This document shows, piece after piece, positions 52,519-61,438 of a DNA stretch of 64,000 nt (its first letter is position 1; the number at the start of each line of letters is the position of its first letter). The DNA comes from Hungatella sp. UBA3048 (GTDB taxonomy: Bacteria > Bacillota > Clostridia > Lachnospirales > Lachnospiraceae). Under the pieces are notes generated by a model. The model saw only the letters and a program-made list of their open reading frames with translations, was not told the origin of the DNA and did no database searches. The position numbers and the translations under genes were made by a program. The DNA is taken from contig DFCS01000020.1 of NCBI GenBank assembly GCA_002367105.1, positions 1 through 64,000 on the forward strand, read 5' to 3'.

Positions 52519-54036
52519 ATGGGTAAGTACAGGGAAAGAAGAAGAAAAATAAAAAGAAACAGAAATATTGCAGTGGGTGTGATGCTCTTATCAGCCCTGT
52601 CAGCAGGAGGCTATCTGTATTCCAGGGCCGGTTCCGGCAGCATGCAGACAGTTGTAGAGACGGAAGCGGGAACCACTGCAGATCTGACGGATAAAATCCT
52701 TTCTGCAGCCCGGGTGGGACAGACTGACTTGACCGGGCTTACGGTTATGGAGGCAGAAGAAACCCTGAAGGAACGTTATCAGTGGGAGCTGATTGTCAGT
52801 GACGGGAAGAATTCGGTTTTATTGGACAATCTTATAGAATCGCAGCTACAGGCGATTATAAAGCAATTGGAGGAAACGCCCCCGGATCAGACGCAGCAGT
52901 ATGAAATTGATTATGAGGCCTTAAGAGAGCCATTGATCAGTCAGGCAGCTTCGCTTGCAGAACGTTGGAATAAAAGCGCAGTCAGCTCTGAGCTGGAGTC
53001 TTTTAATAAGGCAACCGGGGCTTTCGTGTATACAAAAGAACAGAACGGCCGGGTTCTGGATCAGGAAAAGCTGGTGGAGCAGCTCATGGATGCGGTAAAA
53101 TCAGAGAACTACCAGGCTGAAATCATGGCAGGTTTTACGGAAACATCTCCTGAAAGGACTCAGGCCCAGGCAAAAGAGCAGTATGAGGTCGTCGGAACCT
53201 TTACAACGACGACGACCGATAACAAGAACAGAAATCAAAACATCCGACTGGCAGTAGATTCTCTCAATGGACTAATTCTAAAGCCGGGAGAAGAATTTTC
53301 CTTTAACAATACCACAGGGAACCGTACAAAGGAAAAAGGATATCAGCCCGCCGGTGCATACCGGAACGGAGTCCTGATTGAAGAACCGGGCGGAGGCGTG
53401 TGCCAGGTCTCCACCACCCTGTATCATGCCATCATTGAAGTCGGTTTTAAAACCACGGAGCGTAATGCCCACAGCTTTGCACCGTCCTATGTGGAAAAGG
53501 GACAGGATGCCATGGTCAGCTTTGACGGCTATGCAGGTCCGGATTTGAAATTTGTAAATACCAGCGGTCATACCATAGCGATCCGGGCAGCACTGGACGG
53601 GAAAAGCTTAAAGATTTCCCTGGTGGGGCTTCCTATCCTTGAGGCCGGGGTGAACGTGACAATCCGATCCGAGAAGGTTCGTGATTCGGAGCCGCTGGAG
53701 CCTGTATACGAAGAAAATCCTGCATTGCCCTATGGAACGGAAAAGGTAGTCGATAAGGGCACCACCGGCGGCGTTTTCAAAAGCTACCGGGTGTATAAAA
53801 AGGGAGATACGGTGATAAAGGAAGAGCCGCTTCATAATAGTACTTATAAAGGGAAACCCGCAGTCATTAATCGGAATACCAAGGTGCCTCCAGCGGAGAC
53901 CGGGTCCCAGACGTCTCCGGAGACACAGCCTCAGACCACGCAAGTGCAAGAGAATTCTGAGGTCGGACCTGAGGTTGGAGGTTCTGAGACTTCTGTTCCA
54001 GAGACGGACATACCGGTGGTTCCGGCAGCAGAATAA
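52519..54036 (+). CDS. VanW-family wall protein (paralogue of the 9997 gene)
   Basis: A 505-residue protein with a basic start, a membrane helix (about 14-33), a PG_binding_4-like part (AERWNKSAVSSELESFNKAT), a VanW domain (GEEFSFNNTTGNRT, GYQPAGAYRNG, GGGVCQVSTTLYHA, NAHSFAPSYV), a G5-like region and a Pro/Glu/Thr-rich tail. Domain order and most VanW-core residues match the 558-residue copy at 9997, so the two are paralogues. This copy has a different promoter, with an operator palindrome, and no NlpC/P60 partner. AAAGGAGAG is about 14 nt from the ATG, rather far. Confidence 0.88.
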   Translation: MGKYRERRRKIKRNRNIAVGVMLLSALSAGGYLYSRAGSGSMQTVVETEAGTTADLTDKILSAARVGQTDLTGLTVMEAEETLKERYQWELIVSDGKNSVLLDNLIESQLQAIIKQLEETPPDQTQQYEIDYEALREPLISQAASLAERWNKSAVSSELESFNKATGAFVYTKEQNGRVLDQEKLVEQLMDAVKSENYQAEIMAGFTETSPERTQAQAKEQYEVVGTFTTTTTDNKNRNQNIRLAVDSLNGLILKPGEEFSFNNTTGNRTKEKGYQPAGAYRNGVLIEEPGGGVCQVSTTLYHAIIEVGFKTTERNAHSFAPSYVEKGQDAMVSFDGYAGPDLKFVNTSGHTIAIRAALDGKSLKISLVGLPILEAGVNVTIRSEKVRDSEPLEPVYEENPALPYGTEKVVDKGTTGGVFKSYRVYKKGDTVIKEEPLHNSTYKGKPAVINRNTKVPPAETGSQTSPETQPQTTQVQENSEVGPEVGGSETSVPETDIPVVPAAE

Positions 54037-54043
54037 GATATGG

Positions 54044-54091
54044 AAAAAGGTATTTCAACCGTTTTACAAACGGTTGGAGTACCTTTTTTTT
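54044..54091 (+). terminator. Terminator after the second VanW gene
   Basis: AAAAAGGTA with inner AACCG pairs with CGGTT and TACCTTTTT, ending in eight T. Confidence 0.9.
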
Positions 54092-54182
54092 GTGAATCTG
54101 CCGCTGTCAGTCGATAAAGCCTGGTATATATCCGGAATAGAATGCGGCTAGAATAAATGCAACAGCATACAGTCATAAAAAT

Positions 54183-54237
54183 TAGTTGCAAAGGAAACTA
54201 ATTTGTGTTAAGCTAGAGATAGTTTCCTTTGCAACTA
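54183..54237 (+). promoter_or_regulatory. MarR operator: perfect 18-bp inverted repeat
   Basis: TAGTTGCAAAGGAAACTA (54183-54200) and TAGTTTCCTTTGCAACTA (54220-54237) are perfect inverse copies around 19 nt. Each arm is itself nearly palindromic, so two MarR dimers could bind. A weak promoter (TTGCAA at 54187, TAAGCT after 17 nt) fits inside. Autoregulation of the MarR-MFS operon is likely. Confidence 0.82.
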
Positions 54238-54257
54238 TATTAAAAGAGGTGATTAAT

Positions 54258-54719
54258 ATGGAAAATAACATAACCATAGGGCAGGTAAATGCCGCAATCT
54301 ATCGCAATATACAAATTCTGCTTAGCAGTACGTTAAATGATTTAGATATAAAAAATGGACAATATGACTTTTTTCTTGTTATTTCTTTGAGAGAAGGTCT
54401 GTCACAAAAAGAATTAAGTGAGCATTTGCACATAAGCAAATCCACCACTGCAAAAGCAGTGAAAAACCTAACGGAAAAGGGGTATGTCATAAGACAAAAA
54501 GACAAAGAGGATGGCCGGTTAGAGCATTTGTATCTGACAGAAAAGGGTCGGGAAAAATCACCTTTTGTTCAGAGTATATTTCAGAAAATTATTGAAGTAT
54601 CCACAAGAGAGCTATCTCAGACTGAAATTACACAACTCTTAACTCTCATGCAGAAGGTCTTGAATAATATTATTTCTGAGAATATGCTATTATCAGAGAA
54701 AGAGTACGAAAATGAATAA
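54258..54719 (+). CDS. MarR-family repressor
   Basis: A 153-residue winged-helix protein. The start at 54258 follows AGAGGTG; the frame to 54186 runs through the operator. Core motifs: LREGLSQKELSEHLHISKST, TAKAVKNLTEKGYVIRQKD, the wing EDGRLEHLYLTEKGRE and helical dimerisation ends. Its stop lies inside the following MFS gene (8-nt overlap), so the pair is coupled. MarR repressors of this layout are released by toxic or phenolic ligands and control their adjacent efflux pump. Confidence 0.92.
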   Translation: MENNITIGQVNAAIYRNIQILLSSTLNDLDIKNGQYDFFLVISLREGLSQKELSEHLHISKSTTAKAVKNLTEKGYVIRQKDKEDGRLEHLYLTEKGREKSPFVQSIFQKIIEVSTRELSQTEITQLLTLMQKVLNNIISENMLLSEKEYENE

Positions 54720-55869
54720 AACAAAGCTCTGGACAAAAAATTTAGTTATTATAACATTGGTAAACTTCTTTATGTTTTTTTCATTTCAATTATTTCCTTC
54801 GGCATTACCGCCTTATTTGAAATCACTTGGAGCGAATGACAGTGTTTTGGGCTGGCTGCAAGGAATCATGACAATTGCCACATTACTTATTCGTCCCTTT
54901 GCCGGCATTGCATTGGATAAATACGGGCGAAAATGGATTTTTGTTATGGGATTAACCGGTATGTTATTAACAACAACGGCATATTGGTTTTTTCCTTTGA
55001 TCGAAATTATCATAGTCATCAGATGCGCACACGGAATGGTTTGGGGAATTGCCAATACAGCTTGCAGCACTGCAGCTTCTGATAACATACAAAAAGAACG
55101 TTTTTCAGAAGGTATGGGATATTTTAGCCTTGCGAGCAGTATTGCTATGGCTCTTGCTCCGGCGATTTCCTTGTCCCTAGGAATGAAGAATAATATTTTG
55201 CTGGCGGCTGCATTTTTAATAATTGCTATTTCTTTGGTGTTTATCATGAATTTTAACAACCGTCCTGCTGTACAGGCTTCATTGACTCCAAGACCATCTT
55301 TGTATGCGAAAGAAGCTGCGTTACCATCCGCCGTTATATTTTTAATTATGATAACATGGGGGGCGATCATTACCTTTTTAGCGCTGTATGGAGTACAAAA
55401 ATCCATTTCAGGTACAGGAGCTTTTTTTACTGTATATGCTATAAGTATGCTGATTACCCGTCCATTCTTTGGAAAGCTCGTTGACCGCAGGGGCTTTGGT
55501 ATGGGTGTCTGGTCGGGGGTACTTCTTATACCGATCGCATTGCTGTTGCTTTCGGTAAGTAACAGCTTCACTACTATTCTGATTTGTGCGGTGATCTATG
55601 GAACCGGCATCGGTGCAGCTCAATCCAGTTTACAGACAATGGCAATTATTAAAGTCCCTAAGGAAAGAACTGGTGCCGCAAACGCTACATTTTTTACGGG
55701 TTTTGATGGTGGAATCGGAGCCGGAGCAGTTTTGGCAGGAATCATATCTACTTATGCAGGATATGAGACGATGTTTGCATTGATGGCTATATTCCCATTT
55801 TTGGCTGGGATCCTTTACTTTATTGATTTAAGAATTAAAGGAGAGCGGAAAAGTAGCAGGATAGAATAG
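54712..55869 (+). CDS. Major facilitator superfamily efflux transporter
   Basis: A 385-residue MFS protein with 12 predicted helices, the motif-A loop RPFAGIALDKYGRKWIFVMG between helices 2 and 3, and its echo RPFFGKLVDRRGFGMGV in the second half. Pairing with a MarR repressor suggests export of a drug or metabolite, with the ligand of MarR as the probable substrate. The start overlaps the MarR gene end. Confidence 0.9.
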   Translation: MNKTKLWTKNLVIITLVNFFMFFSFQLFPSALPPYLKSLGANDSVLGWLQGIMTIATLLIRPFAGIALDKYGRKWIFVMGLTGMLLTTTAYWFFPLIEIIIVIRCAHGMVWGIANTACSTAASDNIQKERFSEGMGYFSLASSIAMALAPAISLSLGMKNNILLAAAFLIIAISLVFIMNFNNRPAVQASLTPRPSLYAKEAALPSAVIFLIMITWGAIITFLALYGVQKSISGTGAFFTVYAISMLITRPFFGKLVDRRGFGMGVWSGVLLIPIALLLLSVSNSFTTILICAVIYGTGIGAAQSSLQTMAIIKVPKERTGAANATFFTGFDGGIGAGAVLAGIISTYAGYETMFALMAIFPFLAGILYFIDLRIKGERKSSRIE

Positions 55870-55983
55870 AAAGTTGCAGCCGCCTTTTAAATATTGAATA
55901 ATTATCGATAATGGAGCGATAATAAATCAAAAAGCATATTCAATGTTAAAAAAATTATTATAGAAGCTGAAGGTGGAGAAGGA

Positions 55984-57243
55984 ATGGAAGTTAAAGAGAG
56001 AATTGTTCAGGATAAAGGGTTAGATCACACTCTTAAATTATTGGAAGAAGGATATCTTTTTATCAAAAACAAAATGGATCTTTATAAATGCAATATTTTT
56101 GAAACCCATATCATGGGAGAAAAGGCAATTTGCATTAGTGGAGAAGAAGCATGTAAAATTTTTTATAATGAAGAGCTATTTCAACGAAAAGGTGCAATGC
56201 CGAAAAGAATACAAAAAACACTGTTTGGAGTAAATGCCATACAGGGGATGGATCATAAAGCACATATTCAGCGAAAGCTATTTTTTATGTCGTTAATGAC
56301 TGAGGTTCATCAAAAGGAACTTGCGGAGCTTTTTGAGAAAGAAATGGAAGCTTCCGTTAATATATGGGCGAATATGGAAGAAGTTGTACTATTTCACGAA
56401 GCTAAAAATGTTATATGCAAGATAGCATGTTTCTGGACCGGAGTTCCATTGCCGGAATCTGATGTAGAAAGCAGGGCAGATGATTTTTGCGCTATGGTTG
56501 ATGGACTGGGCGGAGTTGGCCCCAGATACTGGAAAGGCAAGGCGGCACGAAACAGAACCGAGGAATGGATAAGAGGAATCATAGACGATGTAAGACAAGA
56601 GAAGCTGATAGTAAAAGATGATTCTGCACTTCATTTAATGGCTTTTCACAAAGAGCCTGATGGCAGCCAAATGGAGTTACAAATGGCTGCAAAAGAGCTT
56701 ATAAACGTAATAAGACCTATAGTCGCTATTTCAACATACATTACTTTTACAGCTTTAGCAATGTATGAACATCCTGAGTATCATGAAGAACTGATGCGTA
56801 GTGATGACAATTATTTTGAAATGTTTGTGCAGGAAGTTCGCCGATACTATCCGTTTACCCCATTTTTGGGAGCCAGGGTACACAAGGACTTTGTTTGGAA
56901 TCAGTATGAATTTAAAAAAGGAGTACTTGTATTACTTGATGTTTACGGGATGAATCATGATTCTAAAATATGGGGTAATCCTGATGAATTTCGGCCGGAG
57001 CGCTTTAAAGAACAAAAAGACCGGACATTTAGTTTTATTCCTCAAGGCGGTGGCGATCCAGGAAAGGGGCATCGCTGTCCCGGTGAAGGTATTACGATTG
57101 AAATAATGAAAGCAAGCTTAAACTTTCTTGTAAATAAAGTTGACTTTGAAGTTCCAGAACAAGATTTAAGCTACAGCCTTTCTAGAATTCCCACTTTGCC
57201 TGAAAGCGGATTTATTATGAAAAACATCAGAAAGAAATTGTAA
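55984..57243 (+). CDS. CYP152-type P450 fatty-acid peroxygenase
   Basis: A 419-residue soluble P450. The heme ligand is Cys365 in GHRCPGEGITIEIMK, preceded by SFIPQGGGDPGKG; both are hallmarks of CYP152 (P450-BSbeta, CYP152A2 of Clostridium acetobutylicum). The I-helix carries VIRPIVAISTYI, where CYP152 has the Arg-Pro pair that binds the substrate carboxylate in place of the usual acid-alcohol pair. The ExxR motif is EVRR. These enzymes hydroxylate fatty acids using H2O2 and need no reductase, and none is encoded here. It follows the MarR-MFS operon by 114 nt with its own ribosome site (GGTGGAG). Confidence 0.9.
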   Translation: MEVKERIVQDKGLDHTLKLLEEGYLFIKNKMDLYKCNIFETHIMGEKAICISGEEACKIFYNEELFQRKGAMPKRIQKTLFGVNAIQGMDHKAHIQRKLFFMSLMTEVHQKELAELFEKEMEASVNIWANMEEVVLFHEAKNVICKIACFWTGVPLPESDVESRADDFCAMVDGLGGVGPRYWKGKAARNRTEEWIRGIIDDVRQEKLIVKDDSALHLMAFHKEPDGSQMELQMAAKELINVIRPIVAISTYITFTALAMYEHPEYHEELMRSDDNYFEMFVQEVRRYYPFTPFLGARVHKDFVWNQYEFKKGVLVLLDVYGMNHDSKIWGNPDEFRPERFKEQKDRTFSFIPQGGGDPGKGHRCPGEGITIEIMKASLNFLVNKVDFEVPEQDLSYSLSRIPTLPESGFIMKNIRKKL

Positions 57244-57296
57244 CAGACACATTGTAAAGGCAGATTAAACGGATTGAAGACAAGGGATCTGATTAG

Positions 57297-58289
57297 TCAG
57301 TTATTGATTTGGGGAGTGGTGCGGGTAAGTTTTTGCTGCCGACTAACCCGCTCCCTGACCTGATTCAGAAATGAAGCCGGCCCCAGTACCCGTACCACTG
57401 GGCCAAAGGCCAGCACCTGAATTAACAGCTCGGTTTCCCTGGTTTTATCATAATAGATGGAACAGCGATACTTACCTGTTTCATCTACTCTTTCAACCTT
57501 TTTCTGATAACAGGAAAAATGGAGCATGGTTCTTTCCAGAGCATTTCGCTCATCTGATATTTCCATAACAATCGGTTCCTGACAGAGGGCATCTTCTGTA
57601 AATCGGTCCGTATCAACCGGCTCTTCGATACAATATCCCGTTTCTTCAATCTTTAATATTCGTCCGATATGTAAAATATCCACGCGCCAGCCGTTTCGCC
57701 GGCGATAAAGGGCGTAGAGCCGGAACTTGCCGTCTTTGGCGGAATATTCAATCCTGCAGGGTAAATAGGTAAACTCCAACATTCGTCCCCTAACCGAGTA
57801 ATAAGAGATTTTAAGTGTCTGGTGCTGCTCTATAGCTTTCAGAATCAGCTGAAAGTGCCGCCGAAAAGAGGAGTTAATCACATCCCGATCCTGATAGTGA
57901 TCAAAGTATTGAAAAGCGGACGGAACATACAGCGGGGCGGTATCTGTCAATAGCCGCTGGAGCAGTTCCAACTGTTCGTCAGTGAAAAACAGGCCGATCC
58001 GTTCATCTTCAAGAAGTGTCTTCAGCCAGGATTTCTGAAGCGAGGTAAGTGGAAAGCGGACTGGCCGCGACAATCGGGAAGTAAAATTCTTACCACTGTC
58101 GTCCGGTGTAAGCAAAGCCCAATCGCCATCAAGCAGATGAGGAATGATGGTAAGCACGCTTTCGTCGTAACCATATTTCTCAGCAATTCCAGTCATTTCG
58201 GCCGGACTGATCGGTTCCTGGGAGGCTTCCTCCAATATTCGGGCAACAACCTGATAATAACAATTATATATTTCTGAAAAGAGTTCCAT
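57297..58289 (-). CDS. WYL-domain transcriptional regulator
   Basis: A 330-residue regulator. The N-terminal about 110 residues are a winged-helix-like region (ISPAEMTGIAEKYGYDESVL). The WYL domain follows (LKISYYSVRGRMLEFTYLPC, RIEYSAKDGKFRLYALYRRR), then the WCX-like tail (LLIQVLAFGPVVRVLGP). WYL domains sense nucleic acid or nucleotide ligands and often regulate stress or defence genes. It starts 1 nt after the stop of another WYL gene, a tandem arrangement common in Firmicutes. Confidence 0.85.
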   Translation of the reverse strand: MELFSEIYNCYYQVVARILEEASQEPISPAEMTGIAEKYGYDESVLTIIPHLLDGDWALLTPDDSGKNFTSRLSRPVRFPLTSLQKSWLKTLLEDERIGLFFTDEQLELLQRLLTDTAPLYVPSAFQYFDHYQDRDVINSSFRRHFQLILKAIEQHQTLKISYYSVRGRMLEFTYLPCRIEYSAKDGKFRLYALYRRRNGWRVDILHIGRILKIEETGYCIEEPVDTDRFTEDALCQEPIVMEISDERNALERTMLHFSCYQKKVERVDETGKYRCSIYYDKTRETELLIQVLAFGPVVRVLGPASFLNQVRERVSRQQKLTRTTPQINN

Positions 58290-58290
58290 G

Positions 58291-58890
58291 TTACTGCCCT
58301 CCTAAAGACTTTTCGCTGGTTTCGTCAGCATACATCTTTTGCATTCGTTTCATATCATGCCAGAAACGTAGTTCTACCTGCTTATTTGAACAGGTGAAAT
58401 TAAGAATGCGTCCGGTAAAAGTTCTAATCCAGGGAATCATCTCAGCACTGTCCCAACACTCAATCGTATATTCATAGATATCTTGCTGGATTCGTTTCAA
58501 CTGGCCCTGGCGGCCTTCCCGATTAAGCCTGTCGATCAAATAGCCTTCAGTCGTTTCAGCCAGGCTTATCTGCATGCAAACTCGTTCTGGCTCCCGGCGG
58601 CAGCCAAAGGAAACGCCCCAGGTATAGCGGCTGTTCTTCTCATAGCCGGTTAAATACCGGTCATAATCCGGTTCTGATTTAAGCGGTGAAACATTCTTAA
58701 CACTGTCCAGCCGGTAAGTCGATAGACGCCCGTTTGCCATCCTACGGACGCACACGTAGCGACGGCCGGTCTGGGTGCTGACCCGGATTTTTAGCGGAAC
58801 ACACTCAAACTCATTTATATGCCCGCTTCTGGCATGCCTGATCTGTATTGAAATGGGCGGATACGCATAAACATAAATGACAGATTTCAC
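58291..58890 (-). pseudogene. WYL-domain regulator lacking its N-terminal half
   Basis: A 199-residue frame from GTG 58890 comprising only the WYL core (ECVPLKIRVSTQTGRRYVCV, LSTYRLDSVKNV) and the WCX tail (EMIPWIRTFTGRILNFTC). Comparable proteins in gut Firmicutes are about 450 residues and start with an HTH region of about 250 residues, which is absent. The first 20 residues (VKSVIYVYAYPPIS) do not fit the family, and no ribosome site precedes the GTG. Only 53 nt separate it from the response-regulator gene, so a deletion or insertion junction lies at about 58860-58945. It may still be translated by coupling. Confidence 0.65.
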
Positions 58891-58943
58891 AAATGGGCTG
58901 CCCTTGGCACGGAAAATGTGCCAGAGGTGCCTGTTTGTGAAAT

Positions 58944-59633
58944 TTACGCCTTAAGCCGATAACCCGCACCCCGCACCGTCTGGATATACTGGGGATTGCC
59001 CGGATCTTCCTCTATTTTGTCCCTCAGCCGGTTGATGTGTACGGCAACAGTGGCATTATCGCCCATAGCTTCCATACCCCATATACGCTCGTAAAGCGTT
59101 TCCCGGTTGAAGACCACGTCTTCGTTGAGCGCCATAAACAGTAAAAGCTCATATTCCTTGTTTTTCAGTTCGATTTCAATATCATTCACATAGACCCTGC
59201 GAGTATCGGTATTGATGCAGATATTGCCAAAGGTAATCTGTATCGGCGCGGTCCTATCCGTTTTCTTCAATCTGGCATATCGTGCCAGGTGCGCCTTTAC
59301 CCGTGCCACCAGCACGCTGGGAGAGAACGGCTTCTCAATGTAATCATCCGCACCGAGTCCGAGTCCGCGTATCTTATCAATATCCTCCCAACGGGCCGTG
59401 ACCATCAGGATAGGAATATCCAGTGTCTCCCGCAGCTTGCGGCAGACGTTAAAGCCGTCAATACCGGGAAGCATCAGGTCAAGCAGGATCAGATCGTAAC
59501 TGCCCTGTAATGCTTTTTCCAAACCGATATTTCCATTCGTCGCAATCTCCACCTCAAAATTATGGATCTCAAGGTAATCTCTCTCAATTGCTGCGATCGC
59601 TGTATCATCTTCTATAATCAGTATTCTTTCCAT
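58944..59633 (-). CDS. OmpR-family response regulator
   Basis: A 229-residue regulator with receiver residues EDD (8-10), phospho-acceptor Asp52 in LILLDLMLPG, Lys in IEKPFSP, and a winged-helix output (LKNKEYELLLFMALNEDVVF, VAVHINRLRDKIEEDPGNPQ, VRGAGYRLKA). GGAGGA precedes the ATG, which starts 1 nt after the stop of the kinase gene. Here the kinase is encoded first. A likely target is the divergent P-type ATPase, whose upstream region carries 11-bp-phased direct repeats. Confidence 0.93.
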   Translation of the reverse strand: MERILIIEDDTAIAAIERDYLEIHNFEVEIATNGNIGLEKALQGSYDLILLDLMLPGIDGFNVCRKLRETLDIPILMVTARWEDIDKIRGLGLGADDYIEKPFSPSVLVARVKAHLARYARLKKTDRTAPIQITFGNICINTDTRRVYVNDIEIELKNKEYELLLFMALNEDVVFNRETLYERIWGMEAMGDNATVAVHINRLRDKIEEDPGNPQYIQTVRGAGYRLKA

Positions 59634-59634
59634 G

Positions 59635-61107
59635 TCATTCCTCCGCTTTTGGCAGCCAAATTACAATTTCCAAACCACCGTTTTTGCCAGCTTTTGCGTC
59701 AATCGTTCCATTCATGCGCTGCATCGCATTGGCGGCGATAGCAAGACCAAGACCGCTGCCGCGATGAGGGTTCTGCCGGGACGGATCGCTGCGATAAAAC
59801 ACCTCGAACAGGTGGGGCAGTGCCTCTTTTGGTACACCGGGTCCATCGTCACAAAGGGAAAGACAGTATCCGCCGTTTTCCTCCCACAGTGAGATGGTCA
59901 GGGTACCTTTATCCTTCCTTTTATATTTAGCGCTGTTCTCCATAATGTTGGTCATCACACGCCGAAGCTGGTCCGGGTCAGCCAACACCGTAGCCGGAAC
60001 AAGTGTATTGGCGGATAAAACCAGTCCTTTTTCCTCGTACTCTGTCCCTAATGCCCGTATGAACTGCCGTACTTCATCGTCAATCCGCAGGAGCTCCGGG
60101 TTATCTGGGTATTCACCCAGCTCCAACTTTGAGAACAGGAAAATCTTGGACAGCATACGATCGATGTCTTCTGCCTTGCTTTTGATGATTTCTAAATATC
60201 CTTTTTGGGATTCCGGAGTTTTAGCAATACCATCCAGAAGCCCTTCCACATAAGCGCGTATAGAAGTTAATGGACTGCGCAGGTCATGGGAGATACCGGC
60301 CAGCAATTCCTTGCGGCTTTGCTCATGCTGGTCAGTCAGCTCTACCGAAGCTTTGAGCCGGGCGGCCATTTCATTAAAATCGGCACAGATAGGTGCGAAC
60401 TCGTCCTGACAATCATATTCAATGCGGTGCTCTAAATTTCCATCGCTGATCTGTCTCACACCGTCAGAGAGAATGTTCAGCGGATGCTCGATTTTCTGGA
60501 ACACAAACTTTGTGAGAAACCGGTTTGTAAGCAGAATGGAGACGAGTATGGCAAACATAAGGATGATTGCCAATAATACAAGAACAACTTTCAGGATGCT
60601 GTAGGAAAGCTCCGAAGGGCTGGCAAAAATGGCGATGCGGTAAACGGCGCCGCTATTTTCAACTAGCTGAACATATAGCTCACGAGTCCCGTTGGAAACA
60701 AAGCCTTTTCCTCCCAATATCGCTTCAGCTTCCATCAGAATTCCATCTGCTTCGGTTGCACTCCCATACTGATAGATCATTTTACCAGAGGAATCCACAG
60801 ATAACGCTATGGAGTTTTTGTCCAGTATCCTGCTGATCCCAGCCAGATCTTCCGCAAGGTTTGTATGTTTATCTTCCTTCAATGATTTCTCGACGATCAT
60901 GGAAATGCTCCGGCTGGCCTTATAAAAGTCTTCGCTGTCATTAAAACCAAGGCCCGTGCCAGATGTGACGACAAACCAGAGTATGCCCGCACAAACAATT
61001 CCAATAAATGTAGTAATGACTACAGGTACAATGATCATCAGGATATTGGAAATAACAAGTCGTTTTTTTATTGTTATATTTTTATTAAATATTGCTTTTA
61101 TTTTCAT
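59635..61107 (-). CDS. Membrane sensor histidine kinase
   Basis: A 490-residue kinase. The start at 61107 follows AAGGCGG; a GTG at 61116 overlaps that site. Helices near residues 18-48 and 180-205 bound an external sensor of about 130 residues; HAMP follows (LNILSDGVRQISDGNLEHRI). The phospho-acceptor box is AGISHDLRSPLTSIRAYVEG, N box NIMENSAKY, G boxes DDGPGVP and GSGLGLAI. It is the cognate partner of the regulator just downstream. The signal is unknown; divergence from a cation ATPase hints at ion or envelope stress. Confidence 0.93.
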   Translation of the reverse strand: MKIKAIFNKNITIKKRLVISNILMIIVPVVITTFIGIVCAGILWFVVTSGTGLGFNDSEDFYKASRSISMIVEKSLKEDKHTNLAEDLAGISRILDKNSIALSVDSSGKMIYQYGSATEADGILMEAEAILGGKGFVSNGTRELYVQLVENSGAVYRIAIFASPSELSYSILKVVLVLLAIILMFAILVSILLTNRFLTKFVFQKIEHPLNILSDGVRQISDGNLEHRIEYDCQDEFAPICADFNEMAARLKASVELTDQHEQSRKELLAGISHDLRSPLTSIRAYVEGLLDGIAKTPESQKGYLEIIKSKAEDIDRMLSKIFLFSKLELGEYPDNPELLRIDDEVRQFIRALGTEYEEKGLVLSANTLVPATVLADPDQLRRVMTNIMENSAKYKRKDKGTLTISLWEENGGYCLSLCDDGPGVPKEALPHLFEVFYRSDPSRQNPHRGSGLGLAIAANAMQRMNGTIDAKAGKNGGLEIVIWLPKAEE

Positions 61108-61223
61108 ATAAAACACCGCCTTGTAAACAATATTTAAAAGTATATCATAATTTTATTGATTAATCATAAACGCTGCATAAACAATTAAAAATTTTTGCTG
61201 CTTTATCATATCGCATAAAAAGT

Positions 61224-61301
61224 AGTTTTGCCTAATCGGTAAAACTGTTTAGTTTATGAAGAGTTTAACTTCAATTTAACTGGACTTTATGTTTAGATAA
61301 T
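61224..61301 (+). promoter_or_regulatory. Control region of the P-type ATPase gene
   Basis: Two TTTAACT heptamers at 61264-61270 and 61275-61281 are phased by 11 bp, with a weaker TTTATGA at 61253. This is the pattern of OmpR/PhoB-type regulator sites. GATAAT at 61296-61301 may be the -10. Upstream, AGTTTTGCC and GGTAAAACT (61224-61246) form an inverted repeat with one mismatch. The region lies between the divergent kinase and ATPase genes. Confidence 0.55.
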
Positions 61302-61438
61302 ATAACTTACCTGAACTGGCATAGCAAGTGAAGATGAAAGGGCTGATGTTCGGCCTGTCCATCCGATGATCAAAAGTGTCCCGTTCGGCGATATGGTATA
61401 TAAAAGGAAAATAAGACTGGATATAAATGGAGGAAAAT

